64,000 bases of DNA from an uncultured Pelagibacteraceae bacterium (GTDB taxonomy: Bacteria > Pseudomonadota > Alphaproteobacteria > Pelagibacterales > Pelagibacteraceae). Within the stretch, counting starts at the first letter, position 1. Each line of letters starts with the position of its first letter. The stretch covers positions 43,614 to 107,613 of the forward strand of contig CACLVA010000001.1 of the NCBI GenBank assembly GCA_902610315.1, in the 5' to 3' direction. This document shows positions 20,459-28,117 of this stretch, piece by piece. A model generated the notes under the pieces. That model had not been told where the DNA came from and made no database searches. It worked only from the letters and a program-made list of their open reading frames with translations. A program made the translations under genes and the position numbers.

Positions 20459-20638
20459 TTAATTATTTTCAGTGCAGATATCTTTGATAACTGGAACACT
20501 TGAACAGTCACCACATTTAGTTACTTGAACTAAACAACCACTATCAAGTAATTTTACATCAACAACTCTATCGCATTTAGAGCATACTGAAGAAATAGTT
20601 AATCCACATTTTTTACAACTAAATTTTTGTGTTTGCAT
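20459..20638 (-). CDS. 59-aa cysteine-rich, probably zinc- or metal-binding microprotein (unlisted in ORF track)
   Basis: Translation MQTQKFSCKKCGLTISSVCSKCDRVVDVKLLDSGCLVQVTKCGDCSSVPVIKDICTENN*; three CxxC pairs. Confidence 0.7.
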   Translation of the reverse strand: MQTQKFSCKKCGLTISSVCSKCDRVVDVKLLDSGCLVQVTKCGDCSSVPVIKDICTENN

Positions 20639-20689
20639 AAATTTAAGATAGGAAATTAAAAATATTATTCAAGAAATAACGTATAATAT

Positions 20690-20704
20690 TGATTATCATT
20701 ATCA
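20690..20704. promoter_or_regulatory. Fur-type 7-1-7 operator, box 1 (TGATTATCATTATCA)
   Basis: One mismatch from a perfect TGATAAT-N-ATTATCA inverted repeat. Confidence 0.65.
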
Positions 20705-20749
20705 CAAAAAAACCAATTAAAAACATCTCTTTAAAAAAATCTTTATGAA

Positions 20750-20764
20750 TGATAATCATTATCA
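20750..20764. promoter_or_regulatory. Fur-type 7-1-7 operator, box 2 (TGATAATCATTATCA)
   Basis: Perfect 7-1-7 inverted repeat identical to classical Fur consensus. Confidence 0.75.
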
Positions 20765-20777
20765 ACAAAATCTTTAT

Positions 20778-21551
20778 ATGAAAATAAATTTAACTATTAC
20801 AGGCTGTATGGGAAGAATGGGGCAACAACTTATTAAGTCCTCAAATAAAAATAAAATCTTTAAAATAGTTTCACTCACTGAAAACTTTAAAATTAATAAA
20901 AAAATAAATAATATTTTACCCGAATTTAATAACGTTAATTCTTTCAAAAAAACTAATATAATTATAGATTTTACAGTTCCTAAATGTACTTTGGAAGTGC
21001 TTAAAATTGCTTCTAAACTAAAAAAAAGAGTAATTATAGGTACAACTGGTTTTACTAAAAGTCAGGAAAATTTGATAAAAAAATATTCTAAAAAGATTCC
21101 AATACTAAAGGCTGGGAATATGAGCTTAGGGATTAATCTATTGATGTATTTAACAGAAATTACCTCAAAATCTCTTGGAAATAATTTCTTAAGTAAAGTT
21201 TTTGAAGTTCACCATAAACACAAAAAAGATCACCCCTCTGGCACAGCTTTAATGCTTGGAAAAGGAATAGCTATAGGAAAAAATAAAGATCTAAATAGAT
21301 TGATAGGAAAAAAATATCTAAATAGAAAATCTTTTCCTTATGGGAAAAAAATTAATTTTAATTCAATGAGAAAAGGTGAAGTAGTTGGCGAACATGAGGT
21401 TAAATTTTCTAGCGGCAAAGAAATTATAACTTTAAACCATGAAGCATTTGATAGAGCTTTATACTCTGAGGGCGCTCTAACTGCGGCAAAGTGGTTAATG
21501 AAAAAGAAACCAGGCCTTTACTCAATGCGAGATGTATTGAACTTTAAATGA
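20778..21551 (+). CDS. dapB: 4-hydroxy-tetrahydrodipicolinate reductase; ORF-track start 20745 is probably too early
   Basis: MKINLTITGCMGRMGQQL is the canonical N-terminus; EVHHKHKKDHPSGTAL; the listed extension translates the Fur box. Confidence 0.93.
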   Translation: MKINLTITGCMGRMGQQLIKSSNKNKIFKIVSLTENFKINKKINNILPEFNNVNSFKKTNIIIDFTVPKCTLEVLKIASKLKKRVIIGTTGFTKSQENLIKKYSKKIPILKAGNMSLGINLLMYLTEITSKSLGNNFLSKVFEVHHKHKKDHPSGTALMLGKGIAIGKNKDLNRLIGKKYLNRKSFPYGKKINFNSMRKGEVVGEHEVKFSSGKEIITLNHEAFDRALYSEGALTAAKWLMKKKPGLYSMRDVLNFK

Positions 21552-22216
21552 GTTCAAAAAATGCTGATAAAATCAAAAGAGCTAAGATAGTATTAAAAAT
21601 ACTCAATAAAACTTATCCACGCATTAATGCCCCGCTTGAAAGTAGAAATGTATTCACTCTTTTAATTTCTGTACTTTTATCTGCACAGTGCACAGACGTA
21701 AATGTAAATAACGTAACAAAAAATATTTATCCGAAGTATTTTAAGCCAATTCACTTTGTAAGACTTGGCAGAAAAAAAATTGAAATGTTAATAAGAAGAA
21801 TAGGAATATTTAGAATTAAAGCTAAAAGTATTTATTACCTGTCTAAAACTTTAGTAGAAAAATATAATAGTAAAGTTCCGAGTACCTTCGAACAATTAGA
21901 GGAACTTCCAGGAGTTGGCCATAAAACAGCAAGTGTGGTTATGTCTCAAGGTTTTGGATTCCCTGCTTTTCCAGTTGATACTCATATTCATAGGCTTGCT
22001 CAAAGGTGGGGTTTAACTAATGGCAAGAATGTTGTTCAAACTGAAGAGGATTTAAAAAGTCTATTTCCAAAAAAATATTGGAACAAACTTCATTTGCAGA
22101 TTATTTTTTATGGCCGAGAATATTGTAAAGCTCGTGACTGTTACGGTATTTCTTGTAAAATTTGTACGAGTTGTTATCCTAATAGAAAAAAACCAATTAA
22201 AACCAAAAAGGCTTAG
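21548..22216 (+). CDS. nth: Endonuclease III
   Basis: LLSAQCTDVNVN, LPGVGHKTASVV, VDTHIHRLAQRWGL, CKARDCYGISCKICTSC (4Fe-4S). Confidence 0.96.
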   Translation: MSSKNADKIKRAKIVLKILNKTYPRINAPLESRNVFTLLISVLLSAQCTDVNVNNVTKNIYPKYFKPIHFVRLGRKKIEMLIRRIGIFRIKAKSIYYLSKTLVEKYNSKVPSTFEQLEELPGVGHKTASVVMSQGFGFPAFPVDTHIHRLAQRWGLTNGKNVVQTEEDLKSLFPKKYWNKLHLQIIFYGREYCKARDCYGISCKICTSCYPNRKKPIKTKKA

Positions 22217-22217
22217 A

Positions 22218-23147
22218 ATGAAAATATTAGGTATAGGTAATGCAATTGTAGATGTAATTTGCAAAGTTGAAGATGATTTTATTCAAAAAAATGGTCTTAC
22301 TAAAAGCACGATGAAACTTATTTTCGATGAAAAAGAATTTAAGCAACTATTATCTAATTTAAAAATTGAAAAAACAGTCTCAGGTGGATCTGTTGCAAAT
22401 TCGATTGTTGGTCTTTCTCAACTTAAAAACAAGGTTGGTTTTATTGGTAAAGTAAGTGATGATGACTTGGGTGGAAAATATGAAGAAGGACTTAAACAAG
22501 AAAATGTTGAATATTTTTACTCAAAAAAAAAGGAGGAGCTACCAACAGGTACTTGTTTAATTTTAGTAACACCAGACTCAGAGAGAACAATGTGCACTTT
22601 TCTTGGAACAGCAGGCAAAATTAACGAAAATGACGTAGACACAAATGCTATTAAACAAAGTGAGATTATTCTTTTAGAGGGATATTTATGGGATGAGGGA
22701 GATCCTAAAAAAGCTTTTGACAAAGCAATAACTAATGCAAATAAAGTTGCAATGTCTTTATCAGATCAATTTTGCGTAGATAGGCATAAGCCTCATTTTT
22801 TAAATTTAGTTAAAAATAAATTAGATATAACATTTGCTAATGAGCAAGAAATTATGTCTTTAATTGATGCTAAAAACTTTGATGAGGTAATTAATTTTGG
22901 AAAAGGTCTTAAAAAATTATTGATAATCACTAGAGGTGAAAAAGGTGCAATCTCAATTAATGGTGATGAAGTTACAGAATGCGGAATTCAAAAAAACCTC
23001 AAAGTAGTTGATCTAACTGGTGCTGGGGATCTATTCGCTGCAGGATTTTTACATGGTCATGTAAACGGTCTATCTCAAAAAGAATGCTTAGAAAAAGGTA
23101 CTGAAATGTCTTCTAAAGTTATTCAACAAATTGGTGCAAGAATATAA
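22218..23147 (+). CDS. PfkB-family sugar/adenosine kinase; start corrected from 22110
   Basis: MKILGIGNAIVDVICKVEDDF; DLTGAGDLFAAGFLHG; listed 5' extension lies out of frame inside nth. Confidence 0.92.
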   Translation: MKILGIGNAIVDVICKVEDDFIQKNGLTKSTMKLIFDEKEFKQLLSNLKIEKTVSGGSVANSIVGLSQLKNKVGFIGKVSDDDLGGKYEEGLKQENVEYFYSKKKEELPTGTCLILVTPDSERTMCTFLGTAGKINENDVDTNAIKQSEIILLEGYLWDEGDPKKAFDKAITNANKVAMSLSDQFCVDRHKPHFLNLVKNKLDITFANEQEIMSLIDAKNFDEVINFGKGLKKLLIITRGEKGAISINGDEVTECGIQKNLKVVDLTGAGDLFAAGFLHGHVNGLSQKECLEKGTEMSSKVIQQIGARI

Positions 23148-23159
23148 TAATTAGTCGTA

Positions 23160-24128
23160 ATGATTGATTTTGCTGTAATAGGATCAGGAATATCAGGTGC
23201 TACTATATCTAATAAATTAAATAAAAAATATTCTGTTAAAGTTTTTGAAAAAGCCAAAGGAGTTGGTGGTAGAAGCTCTTTTAAAAGGTTTAAAGATAAT
23301 ATAGGTTTTGATCATGGTCTTCAATATCTATCTCCAAGATCTAGAGAGTTTAAATCTTTTACTAATAAACTTATTAGAAAAAGAGTTATAAAACATTGGA
23401 AAGGCAATCACGAATTTTTAAATGAAAGAGTAAAAAGAGACAAAAAACACATTAAATTAATAGGAGTAAGAGGTAATAACGATATTAGTAAACATTTATT
23501 AAAAGGTATAAATTGTAAATACCAATCGGAATTATCAGAGATACAAAGAAAAAAAGATTATTGGATTCTTAGCTTTAAAGATAATACGTATACTTATGCA
23601 AAGAACTTGATTATTACAGCTCCATTTCCACAAGTAAAAAAGTTAGCATCTAGGTTCGTTAAAACAAAACTTTTTAGAAATAAAGTTAAAATGAATTCAA
23701 GTCTGACTGTGCTATTGATGACAAACAAAACTGGTAGCAATGTCAGTAGTTTTTTTACTAATGATAATATTTTAGGTTGGATTTCAAATGAAAATTCAAA
23801 GAAAAGATTTAAATATAATAAAGATTTGTGGGTCCTTCAAAGCACTTATGAATATGGAAAAAAACATACGGATAATTATAGAAATAAAAAAAAGTTTTAT
23901 ACAAACGTTTTAATTAGTAAATTTAAAAATTTAACTAAAATAAAAATAAAAAAAATATATTTTACACATATTCACGGTTGGAAATATTCATCAAATTCAA
24001 TACCTCTAAAAACCTTAAGTTATTGGGACAAAAAAATAGGCTTAGGAATTTGTGCTGATTGGTTTGGAGGTCCAAGGTTAGAGAACGGATGGTTAAGTGC
24101 AAATGATCTATATAACAAAATTAAGTAA
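23160..24128 (+). CDS. FAD/NAD(P)-dependent amine-oxidase/renalase-like protein
   Basis: DFAVIGSGISGATISNKL; GVGGRSSFKR; C-terminal GICADWFGGPRLENGWLSANDL. Confidence 0.85.
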   Translation: MIDFAVIGSGISGATISNKLNKKYSVKVFEKAKGVGGRSSFKRFKDNIGFDHGLQYLSPRSREFKSFTNKLIRKRVIKHWKGNHEFLNERVKRDKKHIKLIGVRGNNDISKHLLKGINCKYQSELSEIQRKKDYWILSFKDNTYTYAKNLIITAPFPQVKKLASRFVKTKLFRNKVKMNSSLTVLLMTNKTGSNVSSFFTNDNILGWISNENSKKRFKYNKDLWVLQSTYEYGKKHTDNYRNKKKFYTNVLISKFKNLTKIKIKKIYFTHIHGWKYSSNSIPLKTLSYWDKKIGLGICADWFGGPRLENGWLSANDLYNKIK

Positions 24129-24130
24129 TT

Positions 24131-24247
24131 ATGTCTAAAAGATATAGTGGAAAATCATTTAAAGATTCGAGTGTAATGAAGAAGTCCAAGTTATCTTTGA
24201 AAGAAAAGAGAAAAATTAAAAGAGAGAAAAAGAAAAATAAAAATTGA
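24131..24247 (+). CDS. 38-aa lysine-rich microprotein (unlisted)
   Basis: MSKRYSGKSFKDSSVMKKSKLSLKEKRKIKREKKKNKN*; stop overlaps the next gene's TTG start as TTGA. Confidence 0.55.
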   Translation: MSKRYSGKSFKDSSVMKKSKLSLKEKRKIKREKKKNKN

Positions 24248-24876
24248 AAAACAAACTATTAATATTTTTTAAAACTCTTCTAATCAGCCTGATTTTGATT
24301 AGTTGTAGTGAGACTAATAAATTAGAAAATGTGAATAAAATTGTATTGTTTGGAGACAGTTTAATGTCTGGTTATGGTTTAAAGGATGACCAAACACTTT
24401 CTATAATATTAGAAAATGATTTGAAAGAGGCTGGATATAATATCAAAATAATAAATGGAAGTGTTTCTGGAGATACTTCAGAAGATGGAATAGATAGAAT
24501 TGATGAATATACTTCTGATAGTGATATCGATTTGATTATTTTAGGATTAGGTGCAAATGATATGCTAAGAAGAATTAATCCAGACCAAACAGAAAATAAT
24601 CTTAGAAAAATTATAGAAATTATAAAAACTAAAAATATAAAAATAATTTTAGCGGGAATGAAAGCGTCTCCAACAAATGGATTAGCATATAAAAAGAAAT
24701 TTGATGATATTTTTCCTAAGTTAGCAGAAGAATATAATTTAACTTTAATACCTTTTTTACTAAAAAAAGTAGCTTTAAACCCAAAACTAAATCAAAGTGA
24801 TGGTATTCATCCTAATTTTGAGGGTGCTAAAGTGATTTCAGAAACAATAAAAGAAAGTATAATTAATTTCGATTAG
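24244..24876 (+). CDS. GDSL/SGNH arylesterase-thioesterase (TesA-like) lipoprotein, TTG start
   Basis: VLFGDSLMSGYGL, LGANDMLR, DGIHPNFEGAKVI; LISCSE lipobox. Confidence 0.9.
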   Translation: MKNKLLIFFKTLLISLILISCSETNKLENVNKIVLFGDSLMSGYGLKDDQTLSIILENDLKEAGYNIKIINGSVSGDTSEDGIDRIDEYTSDSDIDLIILGLGANDMLRRINPDQTENNLRKIIEIIKTKNIKIILAGMKASPTNGLAYKKKFDDIFPKLAEEYNLTLIPFLLKKVALNPKLNQSDGIHPNFEGAKVISETIKESIINFD

Positions 24877-24959
24877 TAGGGGCGTTTATTTGAATTGAAA
24901 ACCCATTTATCATTAATAAAACGCCACAAGAACGTCAATTTATAAAATGATATACTCAA

Positions 24960-26408
24960 ATGATGAAATTATATTTAAAATATTATTTTATTAGAGTTTT
25001 TTTAGTAAATATATTAGCTTTAGTATATTTATCGGACACATACTCTTTTGATTTTGGTTTTATTTCTATTCAGTCTTTAATTTATTCAATTCATGTATAT
25101 TCATTATATTTTTTTGTTTTTTTTGAGACTGTTTCGGCTTTAATAAGTCAGTATGGACTTGATTTTCATTTTTATAAATTAATTTTAAGTAATTTTTTAA
25201 CTTTAAATTATACTTATGTTGGATATGTATTTTATAAAAATATAAGTATTATTTATTATTTGGTTTTTACTACATTAATAATTTTTTATCTTGAGAAAAA
25301 GAAATATGAGATCGTTTTTAAATTTAAATCATATAATATTAATCAAAAATTTTATCTATTTTCCTTCATTTTAGCATTTATACTTTCAATTCTAAATCCA
25401 TCACTTTCTCATCAAAGTTTAATTAAAAGAATAAAAGGTGCTACTAATATGTGGACGGAGGTGGATAAAACTTTTGTCTACGAAGTTGAACACTACAATC
25501 AAATGGTAAAAAATCATCTTTTTAGAAACGAGAATTGGTTCATTACATTAAACTATTCATTTATTTACTCTGCCAATCTTCCTGCAGGTTCAAGAGAACT
25601 TGCGAATATAGATGATCATAAATATTTTGGGAATTTTGAAAAAATTATTACCCAAAAAAAATTTAATAACATTTATGTAATAATAAACGAATCTTACCCA
25701 AATTTTAGAAATCAAGACCTTAAAAATAATTTATTCCAAAAAATTGTTCTAAACAATGAAAGTTTAAATATTCAAAAATTCAAAAAAAAATGGAATAGAT
25801 CTGCAACAACCCATGGTTCAGAGATGGAATTCTTCTGTGATAAAGAGGTTGATTTTTACGAGTTTCAAAAGGAAGAACTTGATATTTTTTTGGATAAAAA
25901 TAATTGTTGGATAAATAACATTAAAGATAAAAATTTTGTTTATATACACAGTTATAGAGAGTCATTTCTTAATAGATCTAGATATAAAAACTTTTTTGAT
26001 AAATCATATTTTAGTAACGATTTAAAAAAATTTGGTTTTAGTAAATGTGCCCAAAAATTTAGTGGAATTTGTGATCATGATATTATGGATAATATGGATA
26101 TGTTACTTGATAAAAAGAATGATAATTTTGTGATTTTTTTGACCTTAAATAATCATATCCCGGTAGAACCAATTACTGATAAACAATACATAAATTGTGA
26201 AAAAAATTTTCCTTTAAATTTAAGTAAACAGTTTTGTACAATTTATAATAATCAGATGTTTTTTAACGAGAGTATATCTAAGTTTATTTCAAGATTGGAA
26301 AAAAATGATCTTTTGGTTTTATTTTCTGATACACCCCCAATGTTTTCTGGCAAAAGAAGAATTCATTTTGAAGATACGATCGATATATATTTTATTTCAA
26401 GAATTTAA
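24960..26408 (+). CDS. Membrane-anchored alkaline-phosphatase/sulfatase-superfamily (phosphoethanolamine-transferase-like) protein
   Basis: N-terminal TM bundle; IYVIINESYPNFR; ATTHGSEMEFFC; FVIFLTLNNHIPVEP. Confidence 0.65.
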   Translation: MMKLYLKYYFIRVFLVNILALVYLSDTYSFDFGFISIQSLIYSIHVYSLYFFVFFETVSALISQYGLDFHFYKLILSNFLTLNYTYVGYVFYKNISIIYYLVFTTLIIFYLEKKKYEIVFKFKSYNINQKFYLFSFILAFILSILNPSLSHQSLIKRIKGATNMWTEVDKTFVYEVEHYNQMVKNHLFRNENWFITLNYSFIYSANLPAGSRELANIDDHKYFGNFEKIITQKKFNNIYVIINESYPNFRNQDLKNNLFQKIVLNNESLNIQKFKKKWNRSATTHGSEMEFFCDKEVDFYEFQKEELDIFLDKNNCWINNIKDKNFVYIHSYRESFLNRSRYKNFFDKSYFSNDLKKFGFSKCAQKFSGICDHDIMDNMDMLLDKKNDNFVIFLTLNNHIPVEPITDKQYINCEKNFPLNLSKQFCTIYNNQMFFNESISKFISRLEKNDLLVLFSDTPPMFSGKRRIHFEDTIDIYFISRI

Positions 26409-26481
26409 TTTTTGCTTTGTAAATAAATTGAAGTAGAGATGTAGTAAGATTTGTAATTTTTTTTAAAATTCTAATTTAATA

Positions 26482-26513
26482 GGGGCGTTCTGTTGCCAGG
26501 TGCCCCAAACCCC
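26482..26513. other. GC-rich hairpin element GGGGCGTTCTGTTGCCAGGTGCCCCAAACCCC between convergent genes (candidate terminator or structured RNA)
   Basis: GGGGC/GCCCC outer stem, CTG-TTGC-CAG inner stem, followed by AAAAAA; conspicuous against AT-rich background. Confidence 0.6.
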
Positions 26514-26520
26514 AAAAAAT

Positions 26521-26727
26521 TTATCCTTTAAACATTTCTAATGCTTTATTAAGAAGATCTACTGATTTTTTGTGCTCTCCACTATCGTGAGCCTTCATTC
26601 CAGCATCTTTTAATTCTTGAACTTCTGCAATTTTTGCATCAAGGTTTTTTGCCATCATCGGGCATGAACCTGCAAATACAGAGCTCGAAAATAATACAAA
26701 AGATAAAATTAACGCTAATTTTTTCAT
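26521..26727 (-). CDS. Small exported protein, 68 aa, with signal peptide
   Basis: MKKLALILSFVLFSSSVFAGSCPMM; GGAAGG Shine-Dalgarno upstream. Confidence 0.75.
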   Translation of the reverse strand: MKKLALILSFVLFSSSVFAGSCPMMAKNLDAKIAEVQELKDAGMKAHDSGEHKKSVDLLNKALEMFKG

Positions 26728-26837
26728 ATTTTTCCTTCCGTTTATTTGGATATGGTTATTTAATAGAAAATTTTAAGCAACAGAGTGTCACACTGATAAA
26801 GCTATAAAACCATATGTAATAAATATATATAGTCACA

Positions 26838-27140
26838 ATGTTTATAGCGATGAATAGATTTAAAATTGTACTAGGTAAGGAACAAGAATTTGAGAGTGTT
26901 TGGAAAAATAGAGATACTCATTTAAAAGGCGTGCCAGGTTTTAAAGAATTTCATTTAGTTAAGGGAAATACTAACGAAGAATTTACCTTGTATGCATCAC
27001 ATAGTATATGGAATTCAAAAGAGGACTTTATTAATTGGACTAAATCAGAAGCCTTCAGATTAGCTCATAAAAATGCTGGTCAACATCAAGATCTTTATTT
27101 AGGTGCGCCTAATTTTGAGGGATTTGAAGTTGTTTTATAA
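26838..27140 (+). CDS. Antibiotic-biosynthesis-monooxygenase / HmoA-IsdG-like heme-degrading family protein
   Basis: MNRFKIVLGKEQEFESVWKNRDTHLKGVPGFKEFHLVKG...LYASHSIWNSKEDF. Confidence 0.8.
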   Translation: MFIAMNRFKIVLGKEQEFESVWKNRDTHLKGVPGFKEFHLVKGNTNEEFTLYASHSIWNSKEDFINWTKSEAFRLAHKNAGQHQDLYLGAPNFEGFEVVL

Positions 27141-27532
27141 TGATTGAACAAAGCGTTACATATTTATCTGCAATACTTTTAGGGATTATGCTTTTTTTTT
27201 CATTTATTGTTGCACCATCTACATTTAGATTTTTAAATGAAGAATATGCTAGAAAATTTATAAGGGGCATTTTTCCTATATATTACTTACTAAATCTTAG
27301 TATCAGCTTAATTGTCGTTTTATTGATCGCTTATTTAAGTGATTTTAGTCTTAAATTTTATTTAATGTTATCTATTTGTATTTTATTTTTTATCTCTAAT
27401 TTTTTTTTAATGCCATTAATAAATAAGTTTAAAGACAATAAGGAAGAAAAGAACTTCAAAGTATCACACTTTGTATCTGTGCTGATAAACTTGGTACAAA
27501 TGATATTTCTTATAATAATATTAATAAAATAA
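27140..27532 (+). CDS. DUF4149-like (TMEM205-like) membrane protein
   Basis: Four hydrophobic segments; LGIMLFFSFIVAPSTFRFL. Confidence 0.65.
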   Translation: MIEQSVTYLSAILLGIMLFFSFIVAPSTFRFLNEEYARKFIRGIFPIYYLLNLSISLIVVLLIAYLSDFSLKFYLMLSICILFFISNFFLMPLINKFKDNKEEKNFKVSHFVSVLINLVQMIFLIIILIK

Positions 27533-28008
27533 TGAAATATAATTTAGATAAAAGAATTTTTATAAAATTGCTTAGTATTACATTTTTTTCTTTTTTCTTA
27601 ATGCCATTTAAGTTTGCAAAGGCTGTTACAAAAAAAGTTATAAATGAAAATCTTACCAAAAAACAAAAGGAAATAATGTTTAATGAAGGTACGGAAAGGC
27701 CATTTACAAGTGATCTTTTGAATGAAAAAAGAGAAGGTTTTTATCATTGTGCAAACTGCGGTGCAAAATTGTTTGCATCCACTGCTAAGTTTGACAGTGG
27801 GACTGGTTGGCCATCTTTTACAGAAGCTTTGCCAGGTGCGTTTAAAACTAAAATTGATTACTCATTTGGAATGAAAAGAATTGAATATCATTGTGCAAAT
27901 TGTGGAGTTCATCATGGACATGTCTTTGCCGATGGTCCTAGTGAGACTGGAAAAAGATTTTGTAACAATGGTCTTTGCTTAATATTTAAACCATCAAGCA
28001 ACAATTAA
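27532..28008 (+). CDS. msrB: Peptide methionine-R-sulfoxide reductase, with N-terminal export signal
   Basis: CANCGAKLFASTAKFDSGTGWPSF, HCANCGVHHGHVF, RFCNN. Confidence 0.93.
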   Translation: MKYNLDKRIFIKLLSITFFSFFLMPFKFAKAVTKKVINENLTKKQKEIMFNEGTERPFTSDLLNEKREGFYHCANCGAKLFASTAKFDSGTGWPSFTEALPGAFKTKIDYSFGMKRIEYHCANCGVHHGHVFADGPSETGKRFCNNGLCLIFKPSSNN

Positions 28009-28009
28009 T

Positions 28010-28117
28010 CTATTTTTTTTTTCTTTTAAAACTACCTTTTCCTTTTTTAGGTTTGATAATTCTAGGTTTATATTTTTTTGTAAATAGGTCTCTTTTTAAA
28101 GGATTTTTCTTACTCAT
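28010..28117 (-). CDS. ArfA-like alternative ribosome-rescue factor, 35 aa (unlisted in ORF track)
   Basis: MSKKNPLKRDLFTKKYKPRIIKPKKGKGSFKRKKK*; YKPRIIKPKKGKGSFKRK aligns without gaps to E. coli ArfA FRQRVEKNKKGKGSYMRK (recalled sequence). Confidence 0.7.
   Translation of the reverse strand: MSKKNPLKRDLFTKKYKPRIIKPKKGKGSFKRKKK

Noticed and set aside
21613-21621. Near-consensus DnaA box TTATCCACG inside nth
   Set aside because: Single isolated 8/9 match in a conserved CDS far from the origin-like gap; likely chance
22110-22217. ORF-track N-terminal extension of the PfkB kinase
   Set aside because: Out-of-frame read inside the 3' end of nth; canonical kinase N-terminus begins at 22218
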